Source: Aquatica leii (lineage: Eukaryota; Arthropoda; Insecta; Coleoptera; Lampyridae). Taken from it: a stretch of 64,000 nucleotides of DNA. Under the pieces are notes generated by a model. The model did no database searches, was not told the DNA's origin, and was given only the letters and a program-made list of their open reading frames with translations. The DNA lies in NCBI GenBank assembly GCA_035610365.1, contig CM069435.1, forward strand, positions 61,377,389 through 61,441,388, in the 5' to 3' direction. The translations under genes were made by a program, and so were the position numbers. Positions 24,101 through 34,367 of the stretch are shown piece by piece. Every line of letters starts with the position of its first letter. The first letter of the stretch is position 1.

Positions 24101-24367
24101 GTTAAACGTAATCTTCATTTAGCTTACGAACGTAATTCTCATTCTTATAATTTACGGCGTAGACCTTTAAAAATTAAACTTGGAGATTTGGTTTGGAAGA
24201 AAAATTTCGTTCTTTCGGATGCATCAAAGCATTTTAGTTCTAAATTAGCTCCAAAATTTATTGAAGCGAAAGTTGTTAAAGTTATGGGTCCAACGACTTA
24301 TAGATTATCTTCACCTGATAATAAACCGTTAGGAATTTTTTATGTTAAAGATTTGAAACCTCATTAG
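21167..24367 (+). CDS. pol: Pol polyprotein (protease, reverse transcriptase, RNase H, integrase)
   Basis: An uninterrupted 1,066-codon frame, in the -1 frame relative to gag and overlapping its end by 19 bases. The nominal ATG at 21167 is probably unused: entry by frameshift at 21176-21182 is more likely. Domains in order: aspartic protease with DSGA (Asp about 74); reverse transcriptase with SIDL and the YLDD box near residues 378-381; RNase H from about 525 to 660 (CDAS, ERELLAV, TDHHSL, then PDALSR); integrase zinc-binding region near 719-765 ending in CSVC; integrase core with Asp in SIDL (about 787), Asp in VDNG (about 848) and Glu in FVER (about 884), the last two spaced D-35-E; and a C-terminal tail to 1,066. 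All catalytic residues I can check are present, so Pol looks functional. Ordering integrase after RNase H is the Ty3/gypsy arrangement. Confidence 0.95.
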   Translation: MYFKKLSFEKHRVSQCFSVPIHRTDKTDWNNWLLKVKHFYKSFKVSSKFSQKARNSRPHLNVTIFNENFLSLLDSGANVSILGKPGLYLIDKYDLKLNRNHEFPSLTTADGSFQRILGTINLPFVINGITRSLNLIVSDTIETALTLGIDFCQTFGLTVDFINNEFFAHSAETSNFQMIKSLSDLSDEQKYDLSKIIKLFESLDRPQLGLTSRVTHSIDTGDAVPVKQRYYPLSPAMLEHANKEINDRLEQGIIQPSTSPWSSPMVLVKKKSGDYRVCFDARKLNSLTKKDAYPLPYLNDILDRFRDARYLTSIDLKKTFWQIPLEDASKEKTAFTVPRRGLFEYRVMPMGLTNAPSTLQRLMDTLFDESLSQFVFVYLDDIIIISSTFKEHLEILEKVYQRLKEANFTINLAKCEFCKPELSYLGYLVNKNGLQTDPSKIDAIVNFPLPKTATEIKRFTGMCSWYRRFISDFSTILAPINNLLKGKKKKETVVWTEEALDSFDIIKSRLVEAPILASPDFTKPFYLQCDASNYGVGCVLTQGEETNEKVIAYASRTLNKAERNYSITERELLAVIFAIHKFRPYIEGTHFKVVTDHHSLIWLNNLKDPSGRLARWSVKLQQFDFEVIHRKGKLIVVPDALSRAPLEISSLEFSITDFDPWYLKMIDNITNQPDLYPDWRIDDGKLYKFVSNNLEINSNLVEWKLVVPKNLRKSILLQCHDDPSSSHLGVTKTFSKIKELYYWPKLKSDVAKYIRRCSVCCKSKSSQFNHFGFMGKEKEVLFPFQCLSIDLVGPFPRSKQGNTVLLVVCDWFTKFTLIHPMRNASAKRICEYLKNYVFLVYGVPQICMVDNGPQFKSVLFNKLMQSYKIFSVWFNASYHPQVNFVERVNKVIGTAIRSYISDSHKDWDVEIHKIGHALRNAVHESTKFTPSFLAFGRTVPISGDFYGKFKDFREEELTLNTREHLVQDINELSPIFKEVKRNLHLAYERNSHSYNLRRRPLKIKLGDLVWKKNFVLSDASKHFSSKLAPKFIEAKVVKVMGPTTYRLSSPDNKPLGIFYVKDLKPH
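21176..21182 (+). promoter_or_regulatory. -1 ribosomal frameshift site between gag and pol
   Basis: A AAA AAC lies in the gag frame exactly as X XXY YYZ (codons AAA at 21177 and AAC at 21180), followed at once by the gag stop TAA (21183-21185). Pol is in the -1 frame and is open through the site. This is a canonical slippery heptamer; I did not establish a downstream pseudoknot. Confidence 0.85.
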
Positions 24368-25498
24368 ATTTTTGTGATTCTTCTTTACTTCAAGCTTCGG
24401 ATGGGATTTTACATTTTTAATTAAATTTTATTGATGCTCACCCTTGAGGGTCATTACAATCTAAGTGGATTGGATGCCTTATATTTTATATTTTATTTTA
24501 TGTTGAGGAAATCTCAATGTTTATTTTATACCACAGTGTGGGTATATGAATTATTTGGTTAATGCGCTGACCAAAGACTTTTATTTTATTTGCAGTTATT
24601 TTACTGCTTTATTTTGATGTATTTGATTACATTTTATTGCCGATTCTGAGAATTTCTTCTCTGGAACTCGTCTTCTCGTATTTGAGTTTTTTAATTGCTT
24701 GCGTGCAATTGTTAAGACAAACATTTTGAGTTTACCTTTGAGCATATAATTATATATGTAACTTTAAAACTCATTTTAGAGCATTAATACCTATTTTCCT
24801 TGTTTGAAGTATTAGTGATGATTTTCATTTTCATTTTAAAGTTTTGTATTTGATCTTGTTATTTATTCATTTGCCCTGTGTGAGGACGGGAGCAGAATTT
24901 TCTCACAGCAATACCTGTTGCTTGTCGTAAGAACCGACTAACCTTAGGAACTTTTGTTTAATATTTCTTCTTCAATTCTATTTTCAATCTCTTCTCTTTT
25001 GAGTTATTTAGTAAGGTGGAAATTGTTTCGAGTGGTTTTGGTATTTGTGGAATATACGTCAAACGATGACGCGGATTCGCGCGACGTCCCTCTTTTATCT
25101 ATATCCTTCGTTACATAGTACTGTCGAACTTGTAATTCTAGTTTCATCTTCCGCTTTGGGAAAATGGTAGGTTGGACGGTATTCCTAAAGTGTAATCCGC
25201 TATCCTCGATTGTGACTTATTAGGTTTTACTACCTTTACCGATTTTGACTTTTAGTTTAAGGTTTAGATTAAGATTTCATTAGGTTAAGTTATTTTGTTT
25301 AAGAAATAAGTTTTGGATTTTGACTCTTGTGCAACGATGTTGCGAGACTTGCTTTTTGCGTTTGTTGTTGTTTATTTTGCGTTTGTTATTGTTTTTTTTT
25401 CCGTTTGTTGTCGTTATTTTGCGTTTGTTGTTGATTTTTGCGTTTGTTTGTTTTGTTCTGCACTTCGAAGTTTGAAACCTTCCGATTTCAAATTTTAT
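24368..25498 (+). other. Non-coding region between pol and 3' LTR
   Basis: About 1.1 kb without a long frame where some related elements have env. Near 25358-25450 the motif GCGTTTGTTGTTG recurs about four times in degenerate form, making short repetitive open frames on both strands. No membrane protein or splice-acceptor arrangement was recognised. Confidence 0.7.
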
Positions 25499-25508
25499 GG
25501 AGGGGGTG
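25499..25508 (+). other. Polypurine tract
   Basis: GGAGGGGGTG directly precedes the 3' LTR and would prime plus-strand DNA synthesis. Confidence 0.8.
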
Positions 25509-26648
25509 TGTAACGTCCCGTTTGAATTCATTACAATTAAAATTCAATTTTACATTCGTTTATTTTTGCAACTAATATTGCACTTAAATTTATTAAGTTT
25601 GACAACGTCGCGTTGTATTTCGGAAGAGTCTGCGTAGTTGACTTTAGTAGAAGGTTAAAGTTTCCATTTTCTGTTTGAACAATCTTGACGTGCGTGTCGT
25701 AGTGATGCGGAGAAGTCAAATTTTCTTGATTATGGCGTAAAAACCCATGTAATTTGATTTTTGTTCATTCCATCTAGTTATTGGTGAGTTTACCTTTATT
25801 TTGATATAATTTTTCTATTGAATTCAACATTTTTAGTGACTTCGCAATGTTACGCAATCGTTAGACAAAGGACTTTACTTTGAAGACCGTTGCATTGAAG
25901 GTGTGACGTAAGTACATGATGTCATTTAAAAAAAAACAATTCTAATTATTTGTATTTAGGGTCTTTTTCTTTTCATTGGATTTTTATTTTTATTTGGATT
26001 TTTCTTTTCATTGGATTTTTATTTTTATTTGGATCTTTCATTTTGGTTTTGTCGATTAATTACTGGATTTTTCGTTAATGAAGTTTATTATACATTGATA
26101 ATTCATGCTGGCTGGTGTGTTTTGAAATCTACATTCCTGTTGAAGAATTTTATCACAAGAAGAAAGTATGTGCTAAAAATATCCGATAACGTTATATTAA
26201 ACCTGGTGAGTCAACTAAAATTAAGATACTGCATTTTATCTTCAAATAATTAAATTGTGTTGTTTAAAATCTTTCGGGAAACATACTCGATAACAAATTT
26301 ACCGTTTAATATTTTTGCATTTAATATTAATTACTTATTAGGTGTAAGATTTTACGCTTTTTATTCATCACTTAAATGTGGTTGGCGTCCAAATATTTTA
26401 TTCAAATACTGTTTTATTCTAAATATGTTTAATTCAAATATTGTTCATTGTTCTCTGATGTAAATAGTAGATTAAGTTATAATTAATAAATTAACGGAGT
26501 TCACGTCTTTGTAGTTATTATCATTCAACCCATCACCTTGAGGGTCTGTGCTTACGATTGCTTGCCGTGGTAATAATTATTTTGCATTTATTAAATGTAT
26601 TTTTACTTTTATTATACGTTCTTTATTCCGTCTGTATTTTTTATTACA
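25509..26648 (+). repeat. 3' LTR of the Ty3/gypsy element
   Basis: Same length as the 5' LTR at an offset of 7,026 bases, with one difference seen (C at 26039 against T at 19013). It is followed by the target duplication AGAA. Confidence 0.95.
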
Positions 26649-26652
26649 AGAA

Positions 26653-27706
26653 CTCAGTTCGACAACCTGCTTTATTTCTTCCTATTTTGTGTGTGTAAGA
26701 GAAAGAGAGAGGTGTTATTCTTACTTACAAAAGTCGTGTATTACCAACTGAAAAACAAATAAAACACTATATTTTTTCAATAAAATTAAAACTTGAATAG
26801 TTGTTATTGTCCAATGTATGTACAGGTATTGCATTTTATAGAAGATCGACCACGAAGTAGCATTAAAGAATGAACTCCCAAAGTTAACGTATTTCATACT
26901 ACAGTACACCATATTCTGAAGAATTATTCTCTGTGCCGTCATCATACCATTCTTATACTATATCTAACGAGTTTAACAGTTAACTAATGTTGGTTTTGAG
27001 GCGCGATGTAAATTTTATGAGTAGTTAATTTTTACTGGTTGTTGAATTCGAAGAAACGGCTCTAGACGCTAGCTAGTCTATTGTTCAGATATTAACTTTT
27101 CAAGTTGTTTTCTGTGATATATAAAAGGTGTAAATCATAGACAAGAGCTGTAAAATAATTTTTCTGCGACAGCAAATGCATTTACACACCGTGGATTCAT
27201 TTATTTATTCTAATTTGAAGATAATAAAATTTGATTCTACTTATTTTTTATTCTTATTTATTTAGTAGTTGCCAAAACATTACTACACGTCTGTCAACTT
27301 ATTCTCCATGTATTTCTATGCGCTGTGTTAAAATGTACCGTTTAAATTTTTAATCATATTTTCTAAATATACTTGTTTTGCATATTTATTTTTATTTTTG
27401 TAGTGTTATTTATTTATTAAAGTATTTTAAATGACCTACGTAACATTACCTTTTTTAAACACCTGTAAATACGTTATCTTTGAGTTATTTTCTATTTTTA
27501 ATGTACTTGAAAATAATGTACAGTTTTTAAAATAACAACTTAAGTTAATTACGTTTTATACGATAACGTATGTTGTATTTATTTTTTATTTATGATGTCA
27601 GAAAACTATTGACAAGAAAAGTGTAGTTGTTAGAACAGTAAATTAAACACCATAAACATCCATAATTATACAGTAATAAGCAATCGCATTTGTTAAAATA
27701 TTTTTT
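26653..27706. other. AT-rich sequence, nothing recognised
   Basis: A/T-rich DNA with a short AGAGAAAGAGAGAG run near 26697. No gene or repeat family was identified. Confidence 0.55.
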
Positions 27707-27712
27707 TTTTCA

Positions 27713-28300
27713 TTGATTGCCAAATCTCCATTCTTTTTCAACAGGAAATTCCGAGAAAGCATAGAAATCATCAACCACTCCAATAACTTCAATCGCGATC
27801 ATGGTTTTAAACTATCCCCTCTTTGGTTCCCGGTTATTAGTCATTTATCAAAAACACGCCCCCTAGCAACCGTAACCCTATCAGGGGCGAGCTTAACCAT
27901 CCGTGACGACCCTTTTCCTTTAAATACGGAGACTATTTCTTCTTAAGTCACTTCTACGGAGTTTAGAATCTGGCTTGGTTCACAAGTTATTTACCTAACT
28001 CGGTAGTGGTTCTTTGTTAGATTTTCGTTTGCTTTTTGAAGTTATCGTTTTCTTTCTTACCTTTTCAGAGTTTAGGTTATGGCTTGTTTCACAAGTGGAT
28101 AACCTAACTTTTAAGAAGTTCTTAGTTAGATTTCGATTGCTTGTTTGAGTTTTGCGATTTATCTCACGCCCTGATAAAGCCCCTTACGAAAGTAGGCGAA
28201 ACGTTGGCAGCTTCGGTTGCAACAACTACGACACGGCCCAAACCCGGGAGATATTCTAATGTTAGTATAGATTCCGGCCGTGGAAGGCTTCGCTATTACC
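27713..28300 (+). mobile_element. Penelope-like element, family A, copy 2 (strongly 5'-truncated)
   Basis: Only the last 77 codons of the polyprotein (27713-27946), the 3' untranslated region and the terminal repeat remain. The sequence follows copy 1 closely, including the paired TTTCACAAGT units. The terminal repeat ends with the conserved end sequence TATAGATTCCGGCCGTGGAAG at 28266-28286, absent from copy 1, and GGCTTCGCTATTACC just beyond. The first hammerhead box reads CTGATAA here (28171-28177) instead of CTGATGA, so the ribozyme core is probably inactive. The left junction lies in a T-rich run. No target duplication was recognised. Confidence 0.85.
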
Positions 28301-28390
28301 TTATCACAGTGTAGAAATTAATAAACTTTCAACTTAAGCAAAACGTAAGGTAAACATTCAACAATAACTTGAACAACAATAACAAATAAA

Positions 28391-28793
28391 ATGCGTAAAG
28401 AAGAACTAATAATGTTAGTGGAACAATTTAATTGTACAAAAACATATTATGTAGGCAAACTCTTTAAAAAAATACGGGCATACAGTGTTACGTTTGCCAT
28501 CTCACCACTGCGACTTAAATCCGATGGATTTGGTATAGAGCAAAACATAAAATCGCTATAAATAGTGACACACAGAGTGGTCTGGAGATAAAAACTGTAA
28601 CGAAAAATGCATTTTCTGAGATACTGCGTCGGACTGGAACAAACATCATCAACATGTAAATCACTTGATGGAAGAAACATGGCAACGTGATAGACTGCTG
28701 GATGTAACTGTGGAAAACCTCTCGTTTATGGTAAACACTGGATCATTCGACGATGAAAGTTGTAATGGAGAAGACGAAAGTGACAGCGATTGA
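28391..28793 (+). pseudogene. IS630/Tc1-like DDE transposase remnant (C-terminal part)
   Basis: Pieces in shifting frames match the end of an insect IS630-type transposase. A short N-terminal patch (RKEELIMLVEQF) is followed by the segment HCDLNPMDLV, where a stop replaces the expected Trp, and by a C-terminal frame from about 28616 to TGA 28791-28793 (WNKHHQHV, then WQRDRLLD and an acidic tail ending ESDSD). In the family this region holds the last catalytic acidic residue and would act in DNA strand transfer. Stops and the missing N-terminal catalytic half show an old fragment. No terminal repeats were located. The open frame on the opposite strand at 28447-28680 is an antisense shadow. Confidence 0.6.
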
Positions 28794-28799
28794 TTTTTT

Positions 28800-30009
28800 A
28801 TAATTGTGTTTTTTGATGTAAATAAGTAATTATTAGCATTATTTTTAGTAATATGTAATTATTATATTTTGTAATGCCGTACCTAATCTTTTAGAACAAT
28901 AAATGTGTAAAAACAATTTATTTCAATAATATTCAATAAAGTGTTTTTGTAAAGTAAGCTCAAACTTCAACAAGGTCTAATGATTATTAGACGGGTAACC
29001 TAAAAATTATTTAAATTTCCTACCAAAGTACTTTTTAATTTGAGTGTAGGTACCTTTAGAGTTAAAGTGATACCAGCCACGCCTATCTAGAGTTTTTGTT
29101 TACTCAGCCCAACTGTATTTATTTATTTCTCTTGAATTCATTTTTACACCGATACTTATAAAATCTTGTTAACCTCTAATGAAGACAAAAACGTATAAGT
29201 TTTAAAAGAACGTGTCATCGAATTTTCGTTTTCTAAAAATCTTTAAGCTTGTCATAGATGATTGGACATTTACTACTTCTTGTCGGTGAATGTGCAGCAC
29301 TTAAAGTTTTAATTTCTTTAAACAAATTTCATATTGTATCCACATTTTGTCCAATCTCAGTATCGATGGCAATTTGTGTAACAGCTGCAAAGAGGGTTCT
29401 AAAACGACCGCTTTGATGCGTCGCAAGTTTTTACAAAATTAGCTTTTTTGTTAAAAGTATCAGAGTTAGAAACTAAAATAATTACAAGGGCTAGCTGTAT
29501 AAGTAGTTCTTTTAAATTAGAGAAATTTCTCAGGGGCAATCAGCAACACATTTCATTTTGTGTAGCGTTGCTGGTCTAGCCATAAATTTTTTAATAATAT
29601 TTATTTTGGTATAAAAACTATGTACTAATAAACTAAAGACGCATATCTAGGACGCACTTTTGCCACTTTTTGCAAATAATTGATGGTACGTTTACCCATG
29701 TACCCCCAAAATTCACCTAAAATTGCCTAAAATGGCTTTGTTTTCTACTATTTTTTTATATTTTTGACTTCAAAGTTACACACAATGTTTTAAGACGGCT
29801 ATGAAACTAACCTTTGTAATTATTAAAGTTTTTTTTAGTTTTCTAGCTCTTATACTTTTAACGGAAATCGAATTTTGTAGAGGCTTCTAACGCATCTAAA
29901 GCGGCTGTTTTAGTTCCCCTTTATACACTATATGCATTCAATTTTTGCCACTGCGAATTAATTTGCCACTGGAATTTTTAAAATACATTGTTTTAGGTAT
30001 TCTTAAAAT
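28800..30009. other. AT-rich sequence, nothing recognised
   Basis: No reading frame, repeat or exon with context was found before the inverted-repeat element that starts at 30010. Confidence 0.5.
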
Positions 30010-31517
30010 TACCCAAGTAGCAAAAATCAGTTACAAAACGGTTGTAAAACTCTCTTGCAACTATGGTTTCAGTAAGGTATTTAGTTACAGAATAGTTGCT
30101 GAGTCTTTCCTGACACGTTGTCAAAACCGGATTTGGTCAGTTGCAAGGCAACTGCAGTAATGTTATAACCGTTTTACAACGTGTCTGAAACCGTTGCAAT
30201 TACTACTTTGTAACTGTTTTGCAGCGTTGCTATAACGGTTTTTTACAAATCATGTTTACCTATTCTGAATCGTTTCTGCAATGGTTTATCATCACGGTTT
30301 TGTAATTGATTTGTAACATTGTAGTTACCGTTTACAGCATCTGCTATGCAACTGTTTTGAAAACATGCTTATTACCATTATTTGAAACTACTTTATAACC
30401 ACATTGTTAAGCAACTTATCCAAGATTTTAGTTACTAACTGCATCATAAAGATTAAAACAAAAGTAGAGGTAAAAATATATTAATAAAAAGATACAGATA
30501 TATAAAAAGTTATAATAAATGTACATTATTTAATTTTTTATAGTTTCTTATAGAACTAAATTCAAACAAAAAAGATATAATAAAAGAATTTTTACATCTG
30601 TTTCAAGTAGGTACCAGTAAACAGGTTTTTACAGCAAATTTTCAAGAAAAGCGGATTATGTCTATTATTTATAAATTTTGTAAATAGTAAATGCATAAAT
30701 TTTGTTAAGAGAAAAATGTCTTTGTGTTAAAAGACCATGCCGGATTAGGATATTCCTCACATGTTATAGTTTAATGCGTCTACGTAATTCTTAGTTAAAT
30801 ATTTGTATTAGGCTACAAATGCACATGTGCAATTATAATCGGTTCGATGATCATAATCTCGACTGCTTTTTTAAAGATTATAGGTGTTCGCAATGGCGAT
30901 CTAATTTACACGTTCTGATCACTGTGTGTAATATTGTAATGTCCTTGCAATCAAATTCTATTTTATCCTAGAAGAAAATAAATTGAAAATTTGCTTACTT
31001 ATAATTGGCAACTAATTCTTCAACGTTGATTAAATTAGAAACAGTAGTTTAAATGCACGATTAAAATTATAGTAATATAATATACCAATAATTGTACTTA
31101 CTTAGTTTTGAATTAGAAACACTTTCGGTACTGTTTATTGGATAATGATAATGGACTATGTGTCTTATAAAAATCTCGTAAAATGCACTTCTTCTGTTGC
31201 TGTTTGAAAGCATAGATTAACACTGCAGTGTAGGTTTAGAAATTCACACTTGTAACCATAGTTTCAAGACTGTTACACTCGAAACCGAAATGAAGGTTTT
31301 AATGTCACTAAATTGACACTGTAGTTACATAAGGGTTTAAGAAAAACTTACTTATAACCATAGTTGTAAAATGGTTATTTCTGTAATAGATTTGAAACCT
31401 CAGTAAATTACGAAAGTTGCTGCTACGTTGCTGCAGCGGTTTATTTACCATGGTGCTAATGTTACTAATTTGCAACTGGTTACAACGTAACCACGGTTAC
31501 AAAATGTTGCTTGGGTA
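30010..31517. mobile_element. Non-autonomous inverted-repeat element (MITE-like, 1.5 kb)
   Basis: The ends mirror each other: TACCCAAGTAGCA at 30010-30022 and TGTTGCTTGGGTA at 31505-31517. For 300-400 bases inside each end there are many degenerate copies of short motifs such as GGTTGCAA, GTTACAA and AACCGTTGCAA in both orientations (about 30030-30420 and 31200-31505), while the middle lacks them. No transposase is encoded, and the short frame at 29945-30160 just crosses the left end. No clear target-site duplication was found, so the superfamily is unknown. Confidence 0.6.
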
Positions 31518-34029
31518 GGTGTTTAATTATATTACTGTTTGTTTAACTTAAGTTTAATGCATTGTTATACCTGCGCAATCAAAAAAAAAAACTGATGGTT
31601 ACGAGTTGAGAACTATTATTTTAATAACAAATATAGTAATTATAAAACACGAAACAAAAACTATAACTATAAATATTTTGAGTATACTTCATTACAGCGC
31701 TACCAAATTTTAGGTATTATTTTTTACATTTTTATTATTTTTATTTAAAGTTTATTTTAAAAAATACATTATAACTAAATGTAATTTTCATATTTGAGTC
31801 AACATAAACCGTGATCCGGGTTCAATAAATTTTACTAGATTTTTTAAAATAAATGCATTTATTTGAAAAAAAAAGGTAAATGATTATAAATACATATTCT
31901 ATTTTAAAAAATACAAACATTATTTTTAAAAACTACGTTGAATATAACAAAACCACATTAGAAAACCTTACAAATTACAGACAACTTGTAAAAAATGAAA
32001 CAATAAAAATTAGGCGCATCACACTTTATCTTCTGAGCACAAACAATAGCAATTTAATATTTATGAATTTTTTGTTTTATAACTGAAATAACAGAAAGTT
32101 ATGACTTTTGACGTAAAATGTATCTTTTATTTTAACTTTAAATGTAGTTACTTCAGGTTACGATTCATAATTTACAAAATCATTTGTCAATTGTAAAGTT
32201 AAGAACAGACAAAAAATGTGAATACACATAATAATATTGCAATCAAACAAACAATTTCAACGTTTTTTTTTACCTAAAATACAAAGACAATGATTACATC
32301 ATTTATAGAAATTTATAAGCAGTTTTTAAATTTTAATTAAAAGTACTACAATGACAAAGCACGTGTTTTTAAATATTTATTCTAAAATGTTTACATTTTT
32401 AAAATGTTATTGCTGTTATAATTTATAATTAGAATTTTAAAATTGGCTTTAATTTTTAAAGTTTTAAAAAAAATCTAAATTAACATTACAAATAAACTCT
32501 TTTTGTGTTAAACAAAACATCTACAATTTGACAAACTGTTTGAATACTAATTTAAACTAAATTGATACTTTTTAACAAGAACTATTTAATTTACATTTAA
32601 AAAAGTTACTGTTCAATTAATACTTACTTAGTTGCGACTTTTACTGTTACAACTTCAGTTATCTAATATTTCGGAGTAAACGTAAAATTCATTTCAAACG
32701 ACAATTAAAAATTGCAAATGAGAATTTAAGCTTTGCTCTCGGAAATCATTCATTTAATAAAACTCTCAAAAGTTTGCTATTAAAACACAATAATTGCACG
32801 AACGACAAAGTCTGTAGTTCTTTTTCCTCCATAAAACTGACAAATGTAATAACATGGTCAGATTGCAAATACAAATTACGTTAAATAGTAACACACACAT
32901 AAAAGCTAAAATAAAACGCTGCTCTATTGTAACGATTAAACTAAGTAATGATGTAAACTACCACAAAAACTTTGGAATATAAGTAAAGGTATACTTAGCC
33001 CAGATAACCGCATTTTAATATTAAAAGACGCAGATGTCGCAAAGATTTGTGTATACAATGCTGTTTCAAAATGTTTTTAAAGAATAGCTTTAAAATTTAA
33101 ACGATTTTGCATTAGTATAATTCAATATATATTTATTTTAAATAACAAAAAAGTACTAAATGTAAATTTTACTTAAAAAAAGCTATGCGTTTAATAATAA
33201 AATGAATTTAATAGCTCATGTATTGTTCTTTAAATAATAATGTTTTTGAATAATGTAAAAGATTTCTACTTTTTAAATCACTCTTTAATGATATACAGTT
33301 GATAATTCTACCGGAAATTACAGTTACACTTGATTTTTTTACTAATACTAATAAAATAAAACAGTTATTTTTAAACGCAAAACATAAAATGTTAGGTTAT
33401 CTGCATAATAAAAATATAAACAAGCGTAATAGCGGAAATTTTAAATAGTTGTTAAAAATACGATACAATATACTTAATAACTAATTTAGCTATTAAGTAT
33501 TTTTTTTAAATTTTTATCTGAAGTTGTTAAATTAAATTTTTCATTAAAAAAATTAATTAAGCCGTAGGTAAAAACTGAAAATAAAATGTAGATTAAATTT
33601 GATAGAAATAAAGATAATGTTACATTTATAAACTCACAATTAACTTAAAAAAAACACGTTAAGCGTGTTGAAAGTAAAATTTAAAGATACATTTGTTCTT
33701 TGTGGTCTTAGATTTATATTGCAAACTAATGCATCCATAGCCATAACTTTTATAGTAACGGTCAGACCGTGTCAAAAGTGGTTTGCCATTTAGCTTAATA
33801 ATTTGTACATAAGTTATTTTAGTAGAGTTTTTCAGTAGCATCGCGTTTGCATACGTGATACGAGTGCTAATGCGAGTACTGTTAGATGGAAGACGGAAAT
33901 CATGCTGAAACGGATGTTGACAATCGGGCACGTAGTGCCTGACCAGTGTCTGCGTGTAGTGAGCGGCAAGTGGCTTTCGTGGATGAAATAATTCGTGAAA
34001 ATCTAGGGTGTAATCAAACTAGGTAAAGA
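31518..34029. other. Very AT-rich region, nothing recognised
   Basis: Long runs of A/T with stops in all frames. Open frames at 31880-32086 and 33659-33931 have no recognisable domain. Confidence 0.55.
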
Positions 34030-34310
34030 TTTTACAAGAAATAATACATTGCATTATTCGCAATGTTCTGCAGTAGAAGAAAGTATGCGCGTGTTGGGTG
34101 CCACAACTGTGTGATGAAATAAGAGCCAATCGAAAACACGTTTGCAAACAACCGAATTGTGATCGGTGACGAGTCGTAGGTGCATCATTACAAACCTGAA
34201 ATAAAACGTCAGTCCATGGAGTACAGATATAAAGGTTCGCCACATCCAAAAAAATTCAAAACACTTCCATTTGCTATAAAAGTATGATCACCGTATTCTG
34301 AGATTGAAAT
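34030..34310 (+). pseudogene. mariner transposase remnant
   Basis: Short in-order matches to a mariner (DD34D) transposase: KVCARWVPQL near 34080, then RIVIGDES with the catalytic Asp, HHYKPEIKRQSMEYRYKGS and PHPKKFKT up to about 34262, with a further weak patch behind. The residue after GDES should be Trp but is a stop codon (TAG). In an intact mariner this region surrounds the second catalytic Asp. The remnant lacks both ends and is cut off near the left end of the Penelope-like element at 34368. Antisense open frames at 34019-34249 are shadows. Confidence 0.75.
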
Positions 34311-34367
34311 AATTACGTTTACATGGGATCTTTAGAACGTTGTTGTAATTTCAACTCCAAAGAATAT

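Larger units (their letters stand above)
18483..26648 (+). mobile_element. Complete Ty3/gypsy LTR retrotransposon, 8,166 bp
   Basis: Two 1,140-bp LTRs (TGTAACG...TTACA) enclose gag and pol. The AGAA at 18479-18482 recurs at 26649-26652 as the 4-bp target duplication usual for Ty3/gypsy. By direct comparison the LTRs have no length difference and one substitution (T at 19013, C at 26039), so the insertion is recent. A polypurine tract sits at 25499-25508. The primer-binding site after 19622 (CTGTCGCTACCAACTTGGGG) was not matched to a tRNA. There is no envelope gene; about 1.1 kb between pol and the 3' LTR is non-coding. Confidence 0.95.

Noticed and set aside
25280-25531. Open frames on both strands just before the 3' LTR (possible env or accessory gene)
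   Set aside because: They read a degenerate GCGTTTGTTG repeat and its complement, giving Lys/Asn-rich or Phe/Val-rich low-complexity peptides.
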